This document shows, one piece after another, positions 6,482 through 10,082 of a stretch of 10,082 bases of DNA. Where the stretch lies: contig SVKT01000052.1 of the NCBI GenBank assembly GCA_015068335.1, forward strand, positions 1 through 10,082, written 5' to 3'. The notes below the pieces were generated by a model. It was not told the origin of the DNA and searched no databases. It saw only the letters and a program-made list of their open reading frames with translations. Within the stretch, counting starts at the first letter, position 1. Every line of letters begins with the position of its first letter. Position numbers and translations under genes: made by a program. The stretch is from Oscillospiraceae bacterium. Lineage in GTDB: Bacteria; Bacillota; Clostridia; Oscillospirales; Oscillospiraceae.

Positions 6482-6706
6482 ATGGTACTCGACAAAATCG
6501 CGCTGCTCCTCGTCATCGTCGGCGCCCTGAACTGGGGCGGTATCGGCCTGTTCGGCTTCGACACGGTGGCATTTTTATTCGGCGGACAGTTGTCCCTGCT
6601 GGCACGACTCATCTATGCTCTGGTGGGTCTGGCAGGCCTGTGGTGCATCACACTGCTGTTCCGTGACACCCACGAGGAAACCGGCCACTCTCCCCATACG
6701 GCCTGA
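6482..6706 (+). CDS. DUF378 family small membrane protein
   Basis: A 74-residue integral membrane protein of the DUF378 family, function unknown. It has two hydrophobic helices (about 5-24 and 38-60). The first carries the family signature GALNWGGIGLFGFD (14-27); the second contains RLIYALVGLAGLW (42-54). A short hydrophilic histidine-rich tail (61-74) follows. The ATG at 6482 follows AGGAGG (6470-6475) by 6 bases; an in-frame TTG at 6476 touches the ribosome site and is rejected. It is divergent from thrH and a single-gene unit ending in a strong terminator. I see no convincing -35/-10 pair upstream. A TATAGC at 6423-6428 is a weak -10 candidate. Confidence 0.88.
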   Translation: MVLDKIALLLVIVGALNWGGIGLFGFDTVAFLFGGQLSLLARLIYALVGLAGLWCITLLFRDTHEETGHSPHTA

Positions 6707-6724
6707 TTTCCGCCGTCGATACAG

Positions 6725-6753
6725 AAAACTCCCCGCTTACGGCGGGGAGTTTT
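6725..6753. terminator. Rho-independent terminator of the DUF378 gene, probably shared with rqcH
   Basis: AAAACTCCCCGC (6725-6736) and GCGGGGAGTTTT (6742-6753) form a perfect 12-bp stem with a 5-base loop. In the plus direction the T-run continues (TTTTTT from 6750). In the minus direction TTTTCTGT follows, so the hairpin can also end rqcH, whose stop is 5 bases away. Confidence 0.9.
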
Positions 6754-6758
6754 TTGTT

Positions 6759-8508
6759 TCATTTCACACGCAACTGCCGGACAAGAGCCTCCTCCGGCGT
6801 GACATTCACCGTGTTGCAGGTGTTGTAGATCACCATACCCGGTCTGGCGCCGGCAGGCTTCTTCAAGTTCTTCACCGGCGTATAGTCCACGGGGACGTTT
6901 CCGCTCTCCCGCGCCTGGGAATAGTAAGCGGCTATCAGCGCCGCCTCTGCGATATCATCATCCCCCGGCGTCTGACCGTTGGTCACAAGGATCACGTGAG
7001 AGCCGTGGATCTTCTGGGTGTGAAGCCAGAGATCCCGGTGATCCGCGTCTTTCAGCGTCAACTGGTCATTCTGGCGGTTGTTCCGCCCCACCAGCACGCG
7101 GAAGCCGCCTGTGGTGCGGAATTCCCGGGGCTTTGCAGCGCGTTGGCGCTCCTTCTTCCCCTTTCCTTGTCCCCGCAGGAAGCCGGTCTCTTTCAGTTCG
7201 CTGCGAATGTCCAGAAAATCCTGCTCCGTCTCGCCCTGTTCCAGTTCCGTCAGCACGCTTTCCAGATATTCCAGATCCCGCCGGGCGATCTCCATCTGCT
7301 CCCGCAGGTACTTCTCCGCCGTCTTTGCTTTATTGTAGCGCTTATAATACTTTGCGGCGTTCTGCTGGGGCGTCAGCAGCGGATCCAGCACCACGGTGAC
7401 CTGCGGGCAGGTCTCCTCATAGTAGTTTTCACAGGTCAGTGTGCTTTGCCCCCGCTCCATCCGGTAGAGGTTGGAGGTAATAAGGTCGCCGCAGATACGA
7501 AGCAGGTCGCGATCCTGCGTCGCCGCGTAATCTTTTTCCTGTACCGCCAGTTTCCGGCGCAGACGGTCTCTCGCAGTGGTGACGGTGCGGATCAGTTCCA
7601 TCCCCCGCTGCTTTGCCCGTTCTTTCCGCTCCCGCAGTTCGTAGAAGTCGTCCAGCAACTGCGAGAAACTGTCGTAGGTCTCCGTTTCCATCAATCCGCC
7701 ATACTGGATGATGGGACGGCAGAAAAACTCTGCGGGTTCCCCCTTTTGTTTCAGCAAAATCGGTGTAAAATTCTCCGCCTTTACATCTTCTGCAAACTGG
7801 TCGATTTCTTCCCACAGGAGGGCAATTTTCTTCTCGTCCAGAGCAAACACGCGGCTGTCGGTCTCACCGGTGGTCCGATAGACCAGTTCCCGCGCCATCA
7901 GGGGCGAAACGCCGAAATAGTTGTCCAGCAGGAAGGCATCCAACTGCCGTTCCGTCGGGGCTGCGGACAATTTTCCCCGGAAGCCCGCTTCCGTTTCCTC
8001 CGTCACGGGCAGACGGCCGGACGGCGCCGGGGGCTCATAGTACAGCCCCGGCAGCACCTGCCGCGTGGCGGACATATCCGTATCCACACGGCGCAGGCAG
8101 TCGATGATCCGCCCCTCCCCGTCCAAAAGGATCAGATTGGAACGGCGTCCCATTGCTTCCAGCACAAGCGTTCGCTTACCCGGACGGCCAAACTCGTCGG
8201 TAATATCCAGTTCCAGCCGCACCATTCGTTCCAGTTGAGGCTGTACCAGTTCCGCTACCCGGGCGCCCACCAGATGCTTGCGCAGAAGCATACAGAACAT
8301 CGGCGGCTCCGCCGGATTCTCTCTGGCAAGTTCTGTCAGTTGAATACGAGACGCGCCGGCCCCCGCATTGAGCAGAAGGCGCCGGTTTCCCCGCAGCAGC
8401 AAGATCACCTGCTCCCGGGCGGGCTGCTGCACTTTATCGATTCAGCCCCATCAACTGAGGCCGCAGTTCTTTGACAACTGCCTGCAAGCAGATCGCATCC
8501 AACGGCAT
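6759..8508 (-). CDS. rqcH: RqcH, ribosome quality control protein (NFACT / fibronectin-binding-like), with a frame break near the 5' end
   Basis: Bacterial Rqc2/NEMF homologue, formerly annotated fibronectin-binding protein. It binds split 50S subunits carrying stalled nascent chains and adds alanine tails. The long open frame (8441-6759) shows NFACT-N features: NPAEPPMFCMLLRKHL, MGRRSN and the NAAKYYKRYNKAKTAE region. Charged, coiled-coil-like stretches follow, then a C-terminal NFACT-R domain (GGFRVLVGRNNRQND, DLWLHTQKIHGSHVIL). The expected N-terminus MPLDAICLQAVVKEL is present from an ATG at 8508, with GGAGGAG 8 bases upstream and a TGATG overlap with the mrnC stop. That frame ends at TAA (8436-8434) after 24 codons, while IDKVQQPAREQ continues in another frame. 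As written, the gene could only be read by frameshifting, or from a late GTG (8432) that would drop about 26 residues. It may be a pseudogene or a sequence error. Confidence 0.85.
8434..8444 (-). other. Frame-break site in rqcH
   Basis: On the minus strand, codons GGG CTG AAT CGA TAA end the initial frame, while TGA ATC GAT AAA GTG is the frame that leads into the body of RqcH. Two added bases after CTG (for example CTG CGA ATC GAT AAA) would give MGLRIDKVQQP, which matches the usual family pattern. A simple one-base loss upstream would run into the TGA at 8444-8442. Confidence 0.8.
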
Positions 8509-8915
8509 CAGGAATTCTCCTCCATCATCATACAAAACAGAGCGTTAATGCGCTCCTTCTTCCCTTTCAGATACAGCCAGCCCAGCAGCGCTTCCAGTCC
8601 TGTTGCCTCGCCGTACTGGGCGCGGCTGGCGTGTCCGGGAATGTGGTGCACCTGGGCGTTGCGGCCGCGCTTGAAAACCGCCAGTTCCTCCTCCGTCAGT
8701 TCCGGAAGGATACGGTGTAGTTTCTCCGCCTGGCTTTCCGCACAAACCTGCCGGATCGTCGCCTGATGCAGCCCCTTTCCGGTGGCTTTCCCGTGGGCGC
8801 ACAGCCAGCCGCGTACCAGTATCTCAAACACGGCGTCACCCATATGGGCAAGGCCGATGGAACTGATGGCACGCAGTTGATCGTCCGTCAGCCTCATCTC
8901 AAAATAATTCTCCAT
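8508..8915 (-). CDS. mrnC: Mini-ribonuclease 3 (Mini-III)
   Basis: Dimeric RNase III catalytic domain without a double-stranded RNA-binding domain; in Bacillus it matures the ends of 23S rRNA. The 135 residues fit the family. Motifs are IGLAHMGDAVFEILVR (20-35, with catalytic Asp27 and Glu31), FKRGRNA (81-87) and YGEATGLEALLGWLYL (101-116), which carries the second acidic cluster. The ATG at 8915 follows AAAGGAG with a 7-base spacer. Its TGA overlaps the rqcH ATG by one base (TGATG), so the two are translationally coupled and form an operon for rRNA maturation and ribosome rescue. It has its own strong promoter. The usual Firmicute neighbours cysS and rlmB are not visible here. Confidence 0.95.
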   Translation of the reverse strand: MENYFEMRLTDDQLRAISSIGLAHMGDAVFEILVRGWLCAHGKATGKGLHQATIRQVCAESQAEKLHRILPELTEEELAVFKRGRNAQVHHIPGHASRAQYGEATGLEALLGWLYLKGKKERINALFCMMMEENS

Positions 8916-8951
8916 TGTGCATCTCCTTTGGCGGAAGCGTATCTCCCGGCG

Positions 8952-8961
8952 CGGCGCGCCG
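8952..8961. repeat. GC-only palindrome in the mrnC leader
   Basis: CGGCGCGCCG is a perfect 10-bp palindrome followed on the minus strand by CGCCGGG. It lies at the very start of the predicted mrnC transcript, where it could fold. No known motif is recognised. Confidence 0.35.
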
Positions 8962-8968
8962 TTTGTTT

Positions 8969-8997
8969 ATTATACCACAGCCGCCTGCGTTTGTCAT
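8969..8997 (-). promoter_or_regulatory. SigA promoter of mrnC-rqcH
   Basis: The minus strand reads ATGACA (8997-8992), 17 bases, then TATAAT (8974-8969) preceded by TGG (extended -10). The -10 is perfect and the -35 is 5 of 6. The predicted start is near 8962, giving a leader of about 47 bases. Confidence 0.83.
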
Positions 8998-9065
8998 CCT
9001 CTCCGGTAACTTCTCCCTTTTACCCTAATTGTTGCCGAAATAATCGCCGGCAGTTTCACCAAGCG

Positions 9066-9094
9066 TTGATAGGATCAGAAAAATATGATAGAGT
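9066..9094 (+). promoter_or_regulatory. Possible promoter of the lipoprotein gene
   Basis: TTGATA (9066-9071), 17 bases, TAGAGT (9089-9094). The -35 is good but the -10 matches only 4 of 6. It sits about 42 bases before the ATG in AT-rich DNA where chance matches are common. Confidence 0.35.
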
Positions 9095-9136
9095 AAACTA
9101 AAAGGTAAATAAGAATTTGACAAGGAGGTTGTATTT

Positions 9137-9454
9137 ATGAAGAAGTTGATAGCATTAGTTTTAGCATTGGTTTGTGTTCTCGCTTTGGCAGGCTGTGGTA
9201 AATCAAAGGGCGGAGACTACCCTGCAACAATAATGGTCAATGGAACTAACTACTATTCCACCGATAATGCTGTTTCCGTTGAAGTAGACGAGAGTGCTAT
9301 TCAGTACACCACTTCGTATGCAGAGAACGGCATTCCTCAAAAAGATGGTGAGGCAAATTTCAATAGAGACTTGGGAACTCCTTATGCTGTTATCGAGGGC
9401 GATAGAGTAGTTGTCCTTATGAATAATGAGTGGATAGTGTTCAAGGCAAAATAA
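9137..9454 (+). CDS. Small secreted lipoprotein of unknown function
   Basis: A 105-residue protein. The N-terminus MKKLIALVLALVCVLALAGC is a classic lipoprotein signal with lipobox LAGC; Cys20 would be lipidated and the protein anchored on the outer face of the membrane. The mature part (about 85 residues) begins with a Gly/Ser/Lys linker, then YPATIMVNGTNYYSTDNAV and ends VVVLMNNEWIVFKAK. The pattern looks beta-rich and resembles small lipoproteins common in gut Clostridia, though I cannot name a family. AGGAGG (9123-9128) lies 8 bases before the ATG. It is a single-gene unit with its own terminator. GC content is about 44% by hand count of 9181-9420, against about 60% in the neighbouring mrnC, which suggests later acquisition. 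Confidence 0.88.
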   Translation: MKKLIALVLALVCVLALAGCGKSKGGDYPATIMVNGTNYYSTDNAVSVEVDESAIQYTTSYAENGIPQKDGEANFNRDLGTPYAVIEGDRVVVLMNNEWIVFKAK

Positions 9455-9480
9455 GACCAATTCCAATTTGTCGCTCTCTT

Positions 9481-9516
9481 AAACGGACTCCGCCCGAAAA
9501 GGGTGGAGTCCGTTTT
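9481..9516 (+). terminator. Rho-independent terminator of the lipoprotein gene
   Basis: AAACGGACTCCGCCC (9481-9495) pairs with GGGTGGAGTCCGTTT (9501-9515), with one G-U pair and a GAAAA loop; a short T-run ends at 9516. It starts 26 bases after the stop codon. Confidence 0.87.
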
Positions 9517-9919
9517 CCGTCATTTCGACAAAGGGGGTTGATTTTGAGTTTATAGCAACAATAAAGGTAAAAAGGTATGAGAAATTTTTTCGTGCTATTT
9601 TTAATGATTTTCAGCTATTTCCGCTCAATTTCATTTCCTTTCAAGAACTCTTCAGCACCATGTTTTCCAAGTGTTCCGAAGCTGTCTGTGGCTGTTTATG
9701 TGGTCAACAAATCGAGGCTCGTTGGTCAATTCCAACGAGCCTCTAATATATCGCTTCCATTGCAACACAAAGCCACATAGAGCAGGAATAAATTTGAAGG
9801 TACAACGCTGTTATATTTTGGGCTGCTGTAGTCAATTAAAAGCCCATCTTCTTAAATCTCTTGCGTTCATTTGGGATGGTACATAGTAAATCGTCAGCAA
9901 CCAGTTATGAACTTCCCAC
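9517..9919. other. AT-rich stretch without a convincing gene
   Basis: About 400 bases at roughly 35-40% GC in hand-counted lines. The one open frame on the plus strand (9577-9780) has a poor ribosome site, is read through a perfect hairpin and resembles no family. The only clear structure is the hairpin at 9714-9743. No transposase, tRNA or agrD-like peptide is recognised. Confidence 0.55.
9714..9743. repeat. Perfect 12-bp hairpin in the AT-rich gap
   Basis: GAGGCTCGTTGG (9714-9725) pairs with CCAACGAGCCTC (9732-9743) around TCAATT. Neither side carries a strong T-run; the minus side has GATTTGTT, so it could be a weak terminator for the kinase gene at the right edge. TGTGGCT (9687-9693) and AGCCACA (9771-9777) form an outer inverted pair. 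Confidence 0.6.
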
Positions 9920-10082
9920 TTACTCCGTCCATATCGTCTGCGCGATTTTGATGCTGAACCACCCGTCCTCCGCGCTGTACCGGCAGACCGCGCCGTACTT
10001 CTCACAGTAGGCGGCGATGGAGCGTGTGCCGATGCCGTGCATCGTGCTTTCCGCAACGGGCCGGTCATTTTCGTCAAACCGT
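9920..10082 (-). CDS. GHKL-domain sensor histidine kinase, C-terminal end only (runs off the right edge)
   Basis: The last 53 codons of a gene entering from the right. They read RFDENDRPVAESTMHGIGTRSIAAYC and end at IAQTIWTE before a TAA stop (9922-9920). The HGIGTRS segment fits the glycine-rich G2 box of a GHKL ATPase, and the following AAYCEKYG and EDGWFSIKI match the C-termini of AgrC-like sensor kinases of the HATPase_c_5 type. Such kinases sit in the membrane and signal to a LytTR-type response regulator. No partner genes are visible in the window, so the stimulus is unknown. The frame is one of several open here, but it is the only one with family-like sequence. Confidence 0.8.
   Translation of the reverse strand, partial: RFDENDRPVAESTMHGIGTRSIAAYCEKYGAVCRYSAEDGWFSIKIAQTIWTE

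Noticed and set aside
6615..8474. A 619-codon plus-strand open frame opposite rqcH
   Set aside because: Same effect: it is antisense to rqcH and starts inside the DUF378 gene, with no recognisable domains.
9203..9466. An 87-codon minus-strand frame over the lipoprotein gene
   Set aside because: The plus strand has a canonical lipoprotein signal, ribosome site and terminator, so this is antisense.
9577..9780. A 67-codon plus-strand frame in the AT-rich gap
   Set aside because: Poor ribosome site, spans a perfect hairpin, and no family resemblance; likely chance.
9832..10077. An 81-codon minus-strand frame overlapping the kinase end
   Set aside because: It is out of frame with the GHKL-like sequence and rich in Arg/Ser as shadows are. 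The part past 9920 could be a remnant but matches nothing I recognise.
1..10082. CRISPR array, tRNA, rRNA, transposase or phage genes
   Set aside because: No spaced direct repeats, cloverleaf, rRNA-like segment or integrase/transposase motif was found on either strand.

Overview
The window looks like the chromosome of an endospore-forming Clostridia-class Firmicute, probably a gut Oscillospiraceae/Ruminococcaceae-type organism. The evidence is a spoIIR sporulation gene, an AddB (not RecB/C) recombination subunit, Mini-RNase III, a bacterial RqcH, strong AGGAGG ribosome binding sites, SigA-type promoters with 17-bp spacers, and a mostly GC-rich (about 60%) composition. Genus and species cannot be decided from the sequence. 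It is an ordinary housekeeping region followed by a small AT-rich accessory patch. I see no CRISPR array, insertion sequence, tRNA or rRNA.

Layout. At 1-1723 (minus) lies the N-terminal half of addB, which runs off the left edge. Divergent from it is a DUF1643 gene (1853-2464, plus). That gene converges on spoIIR (2498-3139, minus), and the two share a bidirectional terminator. Next on the minus strand comes a two-gene unit: a membrane zinc-ribbon mini-protein (4086-4331) coupled to ispE (3223-4083). Then follows a two-gene unit of thrH (5722-6321) and a DUF1015 gene (4414-5694), driven by a near-consensus promoter. A divergent DUF378 membrane mini-protein gene (6482-6706, plus) converges on the mrnC-rqcH operon (8915-6759, minus). 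The last kilobase is AT-rich (about 35-45% GC in hand-counted lines). It holds a small lipoprotein gene (9137-9454, plus), about 465 bases without a convincing gene, and the C-terminal end of a GHKL sensor kinase (9920-10082, minus).

The genes serve general functions: recombination (AddB), isoprenoid synthesis (IspE), serine/threonine-type phosphate metabolism (ThrH, perhaps DUF1015), ribosomal RNA maturation plus ribosome rescue (MrnC, RqcH), and sporulation signalling (SpoIIR).

Most notable: (1) rqcH has a frame break about 23 codons after its start. Inserting two bases would restore a normal family N-terminus, so it is either a mutation, an assembly error or a recoding site. (2) At two junctions (ispE/spoIIR and DUF1015/zinc-ribbon) the upstream gene's terminator hairpin overlaps the predicted promoter and start point of the next gene. 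Read-through RNA would fold it, but new transcripts would not. (3) A perfect 11-bp inverted repeat brackets the -10 box of the DUF1643 promoter. No clearly undescribed multi-gene system is visible.
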